From: CAYSCZ01 sp051155775
GTDB lineage: Bacteria; Bacteroidota; Bacteroidia; Cytophagales; Cyclobacteriaceae
Length of the DNA: 64,000 nt
Reading direction: 5' to 3'
NCBI GenBank assembly: GCA_051155775.1
Contig: DAXETV010000024.1
Coordinates: 34,228 to 98,227 of the forward strand
In this document: in pieces, positions 1 to 8,484 of the stretch
How positions within the stretch are numbered: the stretch's first letter is position 1
How the letters are laid out: each line of letters begins with the position of its first letter
Translations under genes and position numbers: made by a program
The notes under the pieces: model-generated
Told to the model about the DNA's origin: nothing
What the model saw: the letters and a program-made list of their open reading frames with translations, nothing else
Databases searched by the model: none

Positions 1-474
1 CCCAAGCGCCCTTTGGTATATGAAAATATCTCCACAATTATGTTTCTTTCACCAGAGGTTGCAGGTGTTGGAATGAATGAAATTAAAGCAAGGGAAAAAG
101 GTATTGACTATAAAGTAGTGAGTCTGGATTATGGATGCATTTCTCGGGCCATAGCTATGCGAGACACCCAGGGATTTATCAAAGTTTTGGTTACCAATGA
201 TGATGAAATGAAAATTTTAGGGATGCGGGTAGTAGGTGAACACGCTTCCAGCGCCATTGAAGCGGTAGCATTATTAATTTCAATGGACAAAGGAATCGAA
301 GAATTAGCTGAATTGATTCACCCCCACCCTTCTATTATCGAGGGTATTCAGGAGTGTGTTAGAATGCTATTTAAAAAATCAATATTGAAGCCAACAGTCC
401 TGCGTGATGCAATGACCTGCAGGGTGTATGAAAAAGGTGTTTTTAAAGACATGTATACACCACTGGTTAGTTAG
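1..474 (+). CDS. FAD/NAD(P)-dependent disulphide oxidoreductase, C-terminal part (partial)
   Basis: The reading frame is open from the first base, so the gene begins left of the window and only about 157 codons are visible. What is visible is the C-terminal dimerisation domain of the pyridine nucleotide-disulphide oxidoreductase family (dihydrolipoamide dehydrogenase, mercuric reductase, soluble transhydrogenase). It opens with a sequence like FLSPEVAGVGMNE and carries the motif HPHPSIIEG near codon 105, where this family has the His-Glu pair that acts as proton relay to the redox disulphide of the partner subunit. The substrate cannot be told because the FAD- and NAD-binding domains and the CxxxxC disulphide are outside the window. 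A TTG at 13 is not a real start, because coding similarity continues upstream of it. Confidence 0.85.
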   Translation, partial: PKRPLVYENISTIMFLSPEVAGVGMNEIKAREKGIDYKVVSLDYGCISRAIAMRDTQGFIKVLVTNDDEMKILGMRVVGEHASSAIEAVALLISMDKGIEELAELIHPHPSIIEGIQECVRMLFKKSILKPTVLRDAMTCRVYEKGVFKDMYTPLVS

Positions 475-514
475 ATTTTAATCGATACCGTAGGTGTCCC
501 TTTTATAAATTATC

Positions 515-522
515 TATTTTTG
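515..522 (+). promoter_or_regulatory. Bacteroidota-type -7 promoter element before mtaB
   Basis: TATTTTTG is an exact match to the Bacteroidota consensus TAnnTTTG. Only six bases separate it from the ATG at 529, so initiation at the usual distance would give an mRNA with essentially no 5' untranslated region. I see no clear -33 TTG at the ideal spacing. Confidence 0.5.
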
Positions 523-528
523 CAGGTT

Positions 529-1851
529 ATGAAAAAAGTGGCTTTCTACACCTTGGGATGTAAACTGAACTATGCGGAAACCTCTACCATTGCACGCCAG
601 TTTGCTGATGAGGGATATCAAAAAGTAGATTTTACTGATACCCCGGATATTTATGTGATAAATACTTGCTCAGTAACCGAAAATGCGGACAAGAAATGCA
701 AGAAAATAGTAAATGATGCTAAAAAAATTTCCCCTGGGTCTTTTGTGATCATTATCGGCTGCTATGCGCAATTGAAGCCTTACGAAATTATAAACATCCC
801 AGGTGTTAACGCAGTATTTGGTGCAGCAGAAAAATTCAATTTACTCGCTTATTTAAATAAACTGGATCACCTTGAACCACAGGTATTTGTTTCGGACATC
901 CAGAAGGCTAGTGTATTCATTCCCTCTTACTCCTATGCTGACCGGACCCGGTCATTTTTGAAAGTCCAGGATGGATGTAATTACGGTTGTGCATTTTGTA
1001 CTATTCCCCTGGCAAGAGGAAAAAGCCGAAGTGCTCCTATAGCTGATATTATTGCAAAAGCTGAAGAGATTGCTTCTACGAAAGTGAAAGAGGTCGTGGT
1101 TTCCGGGATCAATGTCGGGGATTTTGGAATTCAAAATGGCAAAAGAAAGGAGCATCTTATCGATTTATTAAAAGCACTGGATGATGTTGATAGCATCTCC
1201 AGGTATAGAATTTCCAGTATAGAACCTAATCTATTATCAAATGAGATCATTGAATTCATAGCCACATCAAAAAGATTCGTTCCGCATTTTCATATTCCTA
1301 TGCAATCGGGTAGTAATAAGATCCTGAAATTAATGAACAGGCGCTATCGAAAAGAACTTTACAGGGAGCGGGTCAATAAGATCAAGCAATTGATGCCAGA
1401 GGCCTGCATCGGGGCAGATGTGATCGTTGGATTTCCCGGTGAATCAGAAGAGGATTTTATAGCGACCCATGACTTTATCAGAGGCCTGGAAATCGCTTAC
1501 TTACATGTTTTTCCATATTCTGAAAGAGCAAACACTACATCCCTAGAACTAAACGGAGTTGTTGCGCAGCACATACGAAAAGAGCGATCCAATATACTGC
1601 GGTCATTATCGCATAAAAAAAGAATGGCTTTCTATAAATCCCAACTAGGCAAAGAAGCAACCGTACTTTTTGAAGAGGGCTCAGGCTCAAAAAATATGAT
1701 GTGTGGATTTACTGAAAATTACGTACGGGTAGCTTGCGACTATGACCCATTGAAGATAAATCAGTTAAAAAAAGTAATACTCGATAACATCAATCAGGAA
1801 GGTATGGTGGAATTTTCAGAGATGGAGCGTATGATTGAAAACCCAGTTTAG
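529..1851 (+). CDS. mtaB: tRNA (t6A37) methylthiotransferase MtaB
   Basis: Radical-SAM enzyme predicted to add a methylthio group to t6A at position 37 of ANN-decoding tRNAs. The N-terminal UPF0004 domain has three cluster-binding cysteines (C11 in TLGCKLNYAE, C47, C78). The radical-SAM CxxxCxxC is at C150, C154 and C157 (GCNYGCAFC), and the last 60 or so residues would form the TRAM RNA-binding domain. The TLGCKLN signature separates MtaB from MiaB and RimO. At about 440 residues it is full length. I chose the ATG at 529 over an upstream in-frame TTG at 520 because the protein then starts MKKVAFYT as in the family and because the upstream TTG overlaps the promoter element. The next gene follows after 2 bp. 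Confidence 0.93.
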   Translation: MKKVAFYTLGCKLNYAETSTIARQFADEGYQKVDFTDTPDIYVINTCSVTENADKKCKKIVNDAKKISPGSFVIIIGCYAQLKPYEIINIPGVNAVFGAAEKFNLLAYLNKLDHLEPQVFVSDIQKASVFIPSYSYADRTRSFLKVQDGCNYGCAFCTIPLARGKSRSAPIADIIAKAEEIASTKVKEVVVSGINVGDFGIQNGKRKEHLIDLLKALDDVDSISRYRISSIEPNLLSNEIIEFIATSKRFVPHFHIPMQSGSNKILKLMNRRYRKELYRERVNKIKQLMPEACIGADVIVGFPGESEEDFIATHDFIRGLEIAYLHVFPYSERANTTSLELNGVVAQHIRKERSNILRSLSHKKRMAFYKSQLGKEATVLFEEGSGSKNMMCGFTENYVRVACDYDPLKINQLKKVILDNINQEGMVEFSEMERMIENPV

Positions 1852-1853
1852 CA

Positions 1854-2411
1854 ATGCCCAGAATTAATGTTATAGAACCGGAAAACGCGGAGGGACAATT
1901 AAAGGAAATATATGAAGGGCTAGAGAAAAGCAGGGGAAAGATAGCAGAAGTCCATAAAATACAAAGCCTCAATCCAAAGTCAATTGTTAACCACATGGAC
2001 CTGTACCTTACCATTATGTTTGGCAATTCACCATTAAAACGATATCAAAGGGAAATGATGGCGGTAGTGGTTTCGATGGCTAACCAGTGTAAATACTGTG
2101 AAAATCACCACCTGGAGGCATTAAAAAACTACTGGAAAGACCAGGAACGAATTGCTCAATTCCTTGATGACTATAAAAAGGCTAATCTGAGTGGTATTAA
2201 TAAGCTATTGTGTGATTATGCGCATAGCTTAACACTTTTTCCCGAAGATCATAACCGATCAACTTATATCGATCTATTAAAAGCTCAAGAACTGTCAGAC
2301 AGGGCAATCCTGGATGCTACCCTGGTGATCTCTTATTTTAATTTTGTAAACCGGATCGTTCTTGCCTTAGATGTCAATCTGGAAAAAGACCCCGGGGGAT
2401 ATAATTATTAA
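1854..2411 (+). CDS. AhpD-like peroxidase-related protein (carboxymuconolactone decarboxylase fold)
   Basis: This 185-residue protein carries the AhpD-type redox motif: C79 and C82 in CKYCENHH, with H85/H86 just after. In the AhpD family this cysteine pair reduces peroxides or relays electrons to peroxiredoxins, with a nearby histidine assisting. The rest is helical, as expected for the carboxymuconolactone decarboxylase fold, and there is no signal peptide, so it is probably cytoplasmic. It starts 2 bp after mtaB and should be co-transcribed with it. It ends 2 bp before the stop of the convergent sterol-desaturase-like gene. The physiological substrate is unknown. Confidence 0.8.
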   Translation: MPRINVIEPENAEGQLKEIYEGLEKSRGKIAEVHKIQSLNPKSIVNHMDLYLTIMFGNSPLKRYQREMMAVVVSMANQCKYCENHHLEALKNYWKDQERIAQFLDDYKKANLSGINKLLCDYAHSLTLFPEDHNRSTYIDLLKAQELSDRAILDATLVISYFNFVNRIVLALDVNLEKDPGGYNY

Positions 2412-2413
2412 GA

Positions 2414-3373
2414 TTATACCTCTACCGGTTGTTGCTGCTTAGCAGATACTACTTGCTCTACTGGCGCCGGCTCGATATTTCCTTCTTTTATTGCTCTTTG
2501 TATTTGCCTAGCAGTGAGGGAAGAACCATCAGGGCTCCAACCCGGAGGGCCAAAGATATACATCAAAGCTTCTTTGAATGATTTTGCATGCCTGACATCA
2601 TGCCAGATATCTTCAAAAACGTGTGTATTCAGTCGAATGGGATTGTAAGTACCGGGATCTTTTAAGATACCATACTTAAACTTCACACCTTTGATCACAT
2701 CCTGGTAGGTTCCAAATAGCTTATCCCATATAATCAATATGCCACCATGGTTTTTGTCAAGGTATTGTTCATTACTGGAATGATGTACCTGGTGTATCCA
2801 GGGTGTATTAAATATTTTTTCATACCAGCCAAGGGATTTAACAGTCTGGGTATGAAGGAAGTATTGATATGTAGCGTTAATTATTAAAACAGAACCAATC
2901 ATTACAGGCTCAAAACCAACCGCGGGCATCCATAACCAAAAAATGGGCTTATATAAAGTGATAAACCAACCATTCCTGATTGAAACGCTTAAATTAAACT
3001 GATTAGACGAGTGGTGTGGTACATGGGCTGCCCACAACAATCGTATAGTATGACTTAGGCGATGATGCCAGTAAAAATTAAAATCATCACAAATGATGGC
3101 AAGAACCCACGCCCACCATGCAAATCCTACGGAAGCATATCCAAAAAGACTCTGCCTTAGTGGTTCAAAAAGATCAAAAACAAACTGAAAGACTACAAAT
3201 ACAGTAAATACCTTTGTGAATGTGGCAACTACTGTAGCACCGATTGCTATTCCAAAACCGGCCAATGTATCTTTGAGTAAATAATTATGGCGAGCGGTAA
3301 GAAACTCGATAACCATAAAACCAATCAGGATTGGATAGATGTACTTAATAGCTTCTTGAATAGGGAATTCCAT
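2414..3373 (-). CDS. Sterol desaturase / fatty acid hydroxylase superfamily membrane protein
   Basis: Integral membrane di-iron oxygenase of the sterol desaturase superfamily (319 residues). The iron-binding histidine clusters are all present: HHRLSH at 103-108, HVPHH at 117-121 and HQVHH at 194-198, with further histidines at 174 and 209. Hydrophobic segments occur at roughly 10-25, 38-66, 80-97 and 140-172. Family members hydroxylate or desaturate lipids, sterols, carotenoids or alkylglycerols; the substrate here cannot be deduced. The C-terminal 40 residues are polar and rich in Pro, Glu and Gln, and lie outside the catalytic domain. It stands alone on the minus strand and converges with the AhpD-like gene. 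Confidence 0.88.
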   Translation of the reverse strand: MEFPIQEAIKYIYPILIGFMVIEFLTARHNYLLKDTLAGFGIAIGATVVATFTKVFTVFVVFQFVFDLFEPLRQSLFGYASVGFAWWAWVLAIICDDFNFYWHHRLSHTIRLLWAAHVPHHSSNQFNLSVSIRNGWFITLYKPIFWLWMPAVGFEPVMIGSVLIINATYQYFLHTQTVKSLGWYEKIFNTPWIHQVHHSSNEQYLDKNHGGILIIWDKLFGTYQDVIKGVKFKYGILKDPGTYNPIRLNTHVFEDIWHDVRHAKSFKEALMYIFGPPGWSPDGSSLTARQIQRAIKEGNIEPAPVEQVVSAKQQQPVEV

Positions 3374-3580
3374 AAGATGATATTAAATTGATGACAACTG
3401 GAAATAATAAAATATGATGAAAGCAAGTATAGTATTAACTGATTAATAACCAAAATATTAAGATATTATAAATATCAATTGTTTCAATTTGTTGAACAGA
3501 TGAATTGAAAAATATCCCAAAGAATAAACAAAGGATGATTCCAAATATTAACCACACGATTAATTACTGAAAATATAATT

Positions 3581-4276
3581 ATGACTAAGAAAAAAATCGC
3601 CGTTCTTACTGGTGCCGGTGTAAGTGCAGAAAGTGGCTTGAAAACGTTTAGGGATTCCGATGGGCTGTGGGAAGGTCATGATGTGATGGACGTGGCCACC
3701 CCTGAAGCATGGCAAAGAGATAAAAAGCTGGTCCTTGATTTCTACAACGAGAGAAGAAAGCAGGCATTAAATGCCAAACCAAATGCAGGGCATCTGGGCA
3801 TTGCTGAACTTGAAAAACATGCGCATGTAGTGGTCATCACTCAAAACGTTGACAACCTACACGAGCAAGCCGGATCATCAAAGGTAATTCATCTGCATGG
3901 GGAGCTTTTCAAATCGCGTAGTACGTTAGATCCAAACATCATTTACGATATTGAGGGATGGGAACTGAAGCTTGGGGATAAATGTGAAAAAGGTTCTCAA
4001 CTAAGACCACACATCGTTTGGTTTGGCGAGATGGTACCCATGATCGAAGTTGCTGCCCATGAAACCCTGTCAGCAGATATCTTTATGGTGGTGGGCACCT
4101 CACTATTGGTTTATCCTGCAGCGAGCTTAATAGACTACACGGCCGATATCCCAAAAATTGTTATTGATCCGAAACTTCCTCCCGTTAATCATCTGCGGAA
4201 CACCGTATTATTTGAAGAAAATGCCGGTATCGGAGTAAAAAAAGCCACAGATTTTATCCTAGAAAAATTATTGTAA
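3581..4276 (+). CDS. cobB: Sirtuin-type NAD-dependent protein deacylase lacking the zinc cysteines
   Basis: A 231-residue sirtuin. NAD-binding motifs are intact: GAGVSAESG at 11-19, FRD at 23-25, TQNVDN at 87-92, and the catalytic histidine H106 in HLHGE. Y55 and R58 (YNER) match the Tyr-x-x-Arg pair that lets class III sirtuins such as E. coli CobB and SIRT5 bind succinyl or malonyl lysine, so desuccinylase activity is likely. Sirtuins normally hold a zinc with two CxxC pairs between the catalytic histidine and the sequence LRPHIVWFGE. Here that segment keeps a single cysteine, C135, the only one in the protein. The fold core looks otherwise complete, so I regard it as a functional zinc-free variant rather than a pseudogene. 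A terminator follows about 80 bp downstream. Confidence 0.9.
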   Translation: MTKKKIAVLTGAGVSAESGLKTFRDSDGLWEGHDVMDVATPEAWQRDKKLVLDFYNERRKQALNAKPNAGHLGIAELEKHAHVVVITQNVDNLHEQAGSSKVIHLHGELFKSRSTLDPNIIYDIEGWELKLGDKCEKGSQLRPHIVWFGEMVPMIEVAAHETLSADIFMVVGTSLLVYPAASLIDYTADIPKIVIDPKLPPVNHLRNTVLFEENAGIGVKKATDFILEKLL

Positions 4277-4355
4277 GGTTCCATGCCCTTTCCATTAAAC
4301 CATTCGCTTAAAAGCCAATCCTATTAGTGGTTTTTCATAACTGATAACTGAATAG

Positions 4356-4392
4356 AATAGCGGTTGTTCTATGAGCTTCCGCTATTTTTTTT
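4356..4392 (+). terminator. Intrinsic terminator downstream of the sirtuin gene
   Basis: An 8-bp perfect stem AATAGCGG / CCGCTATT encloses a 15-base loop and runs into a row of T residues (4385-4392). It lies about 80 bp after the sirtuin stop codon. Confidence 0.75.
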
Positions 4393-4853
4393 ACAGAAAT
4401 ATTTAATGTAGATTTTTATCTAAAGATGTATTGAGAAGCGGATTAATAAGTTTGTAGAAAACTTAATACACTTATATACTATGTTAATCCTCATAAATAT
4501 GTAAGATAATCAAAGCTGGAACTAAGGAAAGACAAAACAAAGATCAGTTTAAAAGAGATAGTGATGATAAATTGAGTAAGATGTAGGAAAGTTTAGATTT
4601 TCTTAGCGTTTTAAAAGTTGTTGTAGCTTTTGCGGTATCAATCCATTCAATTCTTTCCGTTTTTCAATTCAATCTTTATTTAGGATAATTTTTTATTAAA
4701 TAGTCCATTAAAATTATAATATATTTTGAATCCTTTTTCTTTGAAACATCAAAAACCCCTGGTTAGATTTAAATCTACTGGTCACGAGTTGTTGTATAGA
4801 GACTGTGAGAAAAGCTTTAAAACTTATTAATAATAATAACATCGACACTTAGA
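4393..4853. other. Gene-poor intergenic stretch
   Basis: Together with 4277-4355 this makes a 577-bp gap, the longest without a gene in the window. It is very AT-rich with stop codons in all frames. I see no tRNA, no convincing promoter match and no repeat apart from a 12-base palindrome around 4766 (AGATTTAAATCT). A small RNA cannot be excluded by reading alone. Confidence 0.6.
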
Positions 4854-5276
4854 ATGAAAAAAACTTTAAACCCGTTCCACCTGGCGATACCCGTCAATGA
4901 AATTAAGGATGCCAGATATTTTTACAGGGAAGTGCTTGGATTCGAAGAAGGGCGTAGTAGTGAAAATTGGGTGGACTTCAATTGCTATGGACATCAGCTT
5001 GTGATTCATAAGACAAAAGAGAATCAGGATCACAAATCAAACCCTGTGGATGGCCATGAGGTGCCGGTACCTCACTTTGGAGTTGTACTTGAATGGGATG
5101 TGTGGGAAGAACTATCACAAAAACTGAAATCCCGGGGAATAGCGTTTATTATTGAGCCTTACATCCGCTTTAAGGGTCAACCCGGAGAGCAGGCCACCAT
5201 GTTTTTTAAAGACCCCAGCGGAAATGCGCTAGAGTTCAAGTCATTTAAAGACATGAACCAGTTATTTGCAAAATAA
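4854..5276 (+). CDS. VOC-family (glyoxalase/dioxygenase-like) metalloprotein
   Basis: A 140-residue vicinal oxygen chelate protein with two beta-alpha-beta-beta-beta modules. Likely metal ligands are H9 (FHLAIPV), H74 (PHFGVV) and E127 (NALEFKSF), the usual spacing for one metal centre built from both modules. The sequence FFKDPSGNALEF near the end is typical of dioxygenase or glyoxalase-like VOC proteins. The substrate is unknown. The SDR gene follows 64 bp downstream on the same strand and may be co-transcribed. Confidence 0.85.
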   Translation: MKKTLNPFHLAIPVNEIKDARYFYREVLGFEEGRSSENWVDFNCYGHQLVIHKTKENQDHKSNPVDGHEVPVPHFGVVLEWDVWEELSQKLKSRGIAFIIEPYIRFKGQPGEQATMFFKDPSGNALEFKSFKDMNQLFAK

Positions 5277-5340
5277 ATTAGGTTTGAATTAGAAATCCTG
5301 TTTTTTCGTTGCTAATCACCAATGGATAAAAAATTATAGT

Positions 5341-6036
5341 ATGAAGAAAATCATTGTAACCGGAGCCTCCAGTGGATTAGGAAGAGCATTTGTAGAATAT
5401 TTTGCCAAAATGGAACACTGCTTATTTGCTATATCCAGAAACACCCATAAAATAAAAGACCTTCTTGATAAGTACCCTTTAAATATCCACTGCTTCGATT
5501 GTGATATATCTGATCCAAAACAGGTTGTAAAAACATTCTCTAATATTGAGAAAGACTTTGGCGTAGCTGATGTTCTAATAAACAATGCGGGCATTTTCTG
5601 TGGCGGGCCCTTCAGCGAATGTGATATTGATACTATTGATCGGGTAATTGATACAAATTTAAAAGGATACATGTATTGCACGTTGCAGGTATCCGGCAAG
5701 ATGAAGACAAGAAAATCAGGCCACATCATTAACATAAGTTCTGTATCAGGGATCCATGGACTTCGCGATCAATCGATATATGGCGCCTCAAAACATGGTA
5801 TTAATGGCTTTAGCGATGTGCTTACACAGGAACTTAAGGACCATAATGTGAAAGTTCATTGTATCTGTCCCGGTGGTATTGATACGCCACTATGGAACGA
5901 AGATAACCCATACCCGCTCGAAAATCATTTGATTAAACCTGAAGAAATTGTAGAACTGGTAAATTTCCTTATCTGCGGGGGTTCAAAGACAATCTACAGA
6001 CGCATTGTAATGTTCCCTGACAATGAGTGGCATTGA
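5341..6036 (+). CDS. Short-chain dehydrogenase/reductase
   Basis: A classical SDR of 231 residues with the Rossmann glycine motif TGASSGLG at 7-14, NNAG at 81-84 and the catalytic triad S134, Y147, K151 (YGASK). The Asp-rich segment after the second strand does not settle whether NAD or NADP is preferred. It is single-domain, cytoplasmic and of normal length. The substrate cannot be inferred. It follows the VOC gene by 64 bp and ends 5 bp before the stop of the convergent NamZ-like gene. Confidence 0.88.
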   Translation: MKKIIVTGASSGLGRAFVEYFAKMEHCLFAISRNTHKIKDLLDKYPLNIHCFDCDISDPKQVVKTFSNIEKDFGVADVLINNAGIFCGGPFSECDIDTIDRVIDTNLKGYMYCTLQVSGKMKTRKSGHIINISSVSGIHGLRDQSIYGASKHGINGFSDVLTQELKDHNVKVHCICPGGIDTPLWNEDNPYPLENHLIKPEEIVELVNFLICGGSKTIYRRIVMFPDNEWH

Positions 6037-6041
6037 TTTAG

Positions 6042-7211
6042 TTATTTGAAGTCAGGATATAGCAAATATTTTTTCCGCATTTCATTGTATTCCGTTAAAT
6101 CATCTTGCCAGCTTTCCTTAATTTCTGCTGCACTCCATCCCTGCCTGATCTTATGCTTCAAAGTAGCATTGCCGGCCAGATTGTTAAAGTAATTATTAAA
6201 AAACCCCCCATCGATTCTTCCATCAAGATTTTCATAAAAATCAATTAAATATTGAAGATTGATGCCTTTTGGCGGTTCATTTTCAAACAAATACCCGTTA
6301 CAAACCTCACCTTGCAATTTTGGATGTTGTGCCCCTCTTGTCGGTTTGGGCGAGAATGTATAATCACCTTTTCTGAACTGCGGATGGCCTATGATTTGAA
6401 AAGGATATTCCGTCCCTCTCCCAACGGACACAACTGTACCTTCAAATAAACAAAGGGAAGGGTACCATCGAATGGACACCTGGTTGGGTAAGTTTGGGGA
6501 CGGTTTTACAGGGAGACCGTAATTGGTATTGTGGTCCCAGTTTTGCATTTTGATAACTTCAAGATCACAGGTTAAGTTATCATCCAACCACTTTTCACCA
6601 TTGATCATTCTTGCCAGTTCCCCTACTGAAAGGCCATGCACAATAGGGATAGGATGTGTTCCTGCAAAAGATTGATAGTAAAGATCGAGCACAGGGCCAT
6701 CGACATAATCACCATTTGGATTAGGCCGGTCCAAAACCATAAACGGTACATCCATTTTAGCACACAGCTCCATCATATAGTGCATGGTGGATATGTAAGT
6801 GTAAAATCTTGTGCCAACATCCTGTATGTCAAAAATCACAAGATCTATACCTTCCAGGTCTTCTGGTTTGGGTTTAAGGTTTTTGCCATATAATGAAACA
6901 ATGGGTAATCCTGTTCTTTCATCAATGCCTGAGTCGATATGTTTTCCGGCATCAACATCCCCTCTAAATCCATGTTCCGGACTAAATATTTTTTTAACCC
7001 CTACATCAAGCTTTAGCAGTGTATCCAATAAATGAACATCTTTAATCAGCGATGTGTGGTTCACCAATAGCCCGATGCTTTTGCCTTTAAGCATCTGAAG
7101 GTATTGATCCATTCTTTCAGCACCCACTATTATTTCCTGTGAAAATGTGGGCTTAAAAGTTGCTGCCAACAATAATGTGATCACAATTCTTTTATATTTG
7201 GGTACAATCAT
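6042..7211 (-). CDS. namZ: DUF1343 / NamZ-type exo-beta-N-acetylmuramidase, secreted
   Basis: A 389-residue protein of the DUF1343 family, whose characterised member NamZ removes terminal N-acetylmuramic acid from peptidoglycan fragments. Residues 1-24 form a signal peptide ending near TFSQ, placing the enzyme in the periplasm or envelope. Family motifs are visible: LLVNHTS near 48, FSPEHGFRGD near 78, a stretch like IDLVIFDIQDVGTRFYTY near 125, and LDRPNPNG near 158. In other Bacteroidota such genes act in cell-wall recycling. A TTG-started permease gene begins 58 bp away on the other strand, so the two probably share a divergent promoter region. Confidence 0.88.
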   Translation of the reverse strand: MIVPKYKRIVITLLLAATFKPTFSQEIIVGAERMDQYLQMLKGKSIGLLVNHTSLIKDVHLLDTLLKLDVGVKKIFSPEHGFRGDVDAGKHIDSGIDERTGLPIVSLYGKNLKPKPEDLEGIDLVIFDIQDVGTRFYTYISTMHYMMELCAKMDVPFMVLDRPNPNGDYVDGPVLDLYYQSFAGTHPIPIVHGLSVGELARMINGEKWLDDNLTCDLEVIKMQNWDHNTNYGLPVKPSPNLPNQVSIRWYPSLCLFEGTVVSVGRGTEYPFQIIGHPQFRKGDYTFSPKPTRGAQHPKLQGEVCNGYLFENEPPKGINLQYLIDFYENLDGRIDGGFFNNYFNNLAGNATLKHKIRQGWSAAEIKESWQDDLTEYNEMRKKYLLYPDFK

Positions 7212-7269
7212 AGCGTCAATTTATTCATTATTAATCATTTAAGAATAAGATAACTAAAATCCATCATCA

Positions 7270-8484
7270 TTGAAGCTTCACCTTTTTATTGCAAGTCGTT
7301 TAGCAAAAAATGCCAGAGGTACTTTTACTAATACCATAAATAAAATCGCAGTAGTAACTATTTCCCTGGGATTGAGCAGCATGATTATTTCGGTAATGGT
7401 CCTTAATGGGTTTCAGAAGGAAATAAAAAACAAGGTTTACAAGTTTGCTGGACATATGACTATCTCAAAATATCAGCTGAGTAGTTCCGAAAAGTCTCCA
7501 ATAAATACTCACTCATACTTTGATCAGAAAATCAAGGAGTATCGATTCATCCAATCTATAGATAAAGTGGCCTATAAAGCTGGTTTGCTTAAGGCTAATG
7601 ATGAGGTCCAGGGTATCATTGTGAAAGGTCTGGAAAAAGATTACGATATTGAAAAATATAATGGCATTATCAATCAAGGCAGGTTTATCGACATTCCCGA
7701 AGATGATTATTCCAAAGAAGCGGTAATCAGTGAAAGCATCGCCAAAAATCTAAGGCTAAAACTAGAGGATGAGGTGTTGATTTTTTTTTTACAAGACCCT
7801 CCAAGGTATAGGAAATTGAAGGTTGTCGGACTCTTCAATAGTGGAATGCATGAATTTGATGAACGGTTTATACTCACAGACATTGGCCTTATTCAAAGGA
7901 TCAACAATTGGCCTGACAGCTTAATCGGAGGTTATGAGATCTACCTCGAAAAAAACTATCCCATTAATAAAGCATATGATCAAATATTTGAAGACCTTGA
8001 TTATGATCTGTACATTCAAAAAATCAGTGACCGTTACCTCCAGATTTTTGATTGGTTATCGCTGCTAGACAGGAACCTTCTGATATTACTTACCCTGATC
8101 CTTATCGTAGCTTCTTTTAGTATGGTCTCAATCCTTTTGATTCTGATCATGGAACGCACACAAATGATTGGGATTTTTAAAACGATAGGTGCGGCAGACG
8201 GCCTGTTAAGAAAGATATTTTTTTTTAATGGTTTGCAACTGATTCTGAGGGGATTGATAATTGGTAACGGTTTGGCTTTACTGTTGGGATGGATTCAAAA
8301 ACGGTTCAAAGTTATTCCTCTAGATCCTGCTAATTATTACATGGAATCCGTGCCAATCGATTTTGATTTGTTTTGGATAATCTTTATTAACTTGATTACC
8401 CTACTAATTATAGGCCTGACGTTGTTCATTCCACTCTCCATCATCAGTCGTATCAATCCCATCAAGGTTATCCGGTTCGATTGA
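7270..8484 (+). CDS. FtsX/LolE-like ABC transporter permease
   Basis: A 404-residue permease of the MacB/FtsX/LolCE class. One transmembrane segment lies near residues 22-45, a large extracytoplasmic domain spans roughly 50-265, and three more transmembrane segments lie near 272-298, 318-345 and 372-397. Such proteins pair with a LolD-type ATPase to move lipoproteins or lipids out of the inner membrane; no ATPase gene is adjacent. The only possible start is the TTG at 7270, because an in-frame stop lies four codons upstream and the next ATG would remove part of the first helix. The gene carries T runs of ten (7781-7790) and nine (around 8218-8226) bases. Its last 81 bp overlap the convergent glycosyltransferase gene. 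Confidence 0.85.
   Translation: MKLHLFIASRLAKNARGTFTNTINKIAVVTISLGLSSMIISVMVLNGFQKEIKNKVYKFAGHMTISKYQLSSSEKSPINTHSYFDQKIKEYRFIQSIDKVAYKAGLLKANDEVQGIIVKGLEKDYDIEKYNGIINQGRFIDIPEDDYSKEAVISESIAKNLRLKLEDEVLIFFLQDPPRYRKLKVVGLFNSGMHEFDERFILTDIGLIQRINNWPDSLIGGYEIYLEKNYPINKAYDQIFEDLDYDLYIQKISDRYLQIFDWLSLLDRNLLILLTLILIVASFSMVSILLILIMERTQMIGIFKTIGAADGLLRKIFFFNGLQLILRGLIIGNGLALLLGWIQKRFKVIPLDPANYYMESVPIDFDLFWIIFINLITLLIIGLTLFIPLSIISRINPIKVIRFD

Noticed and set aside
13..15. TTG at 13 as start of the first gene
   Set aside because: The frame is open to the window edge and the visible part is only the C-terminal domain of a larger enzyme.
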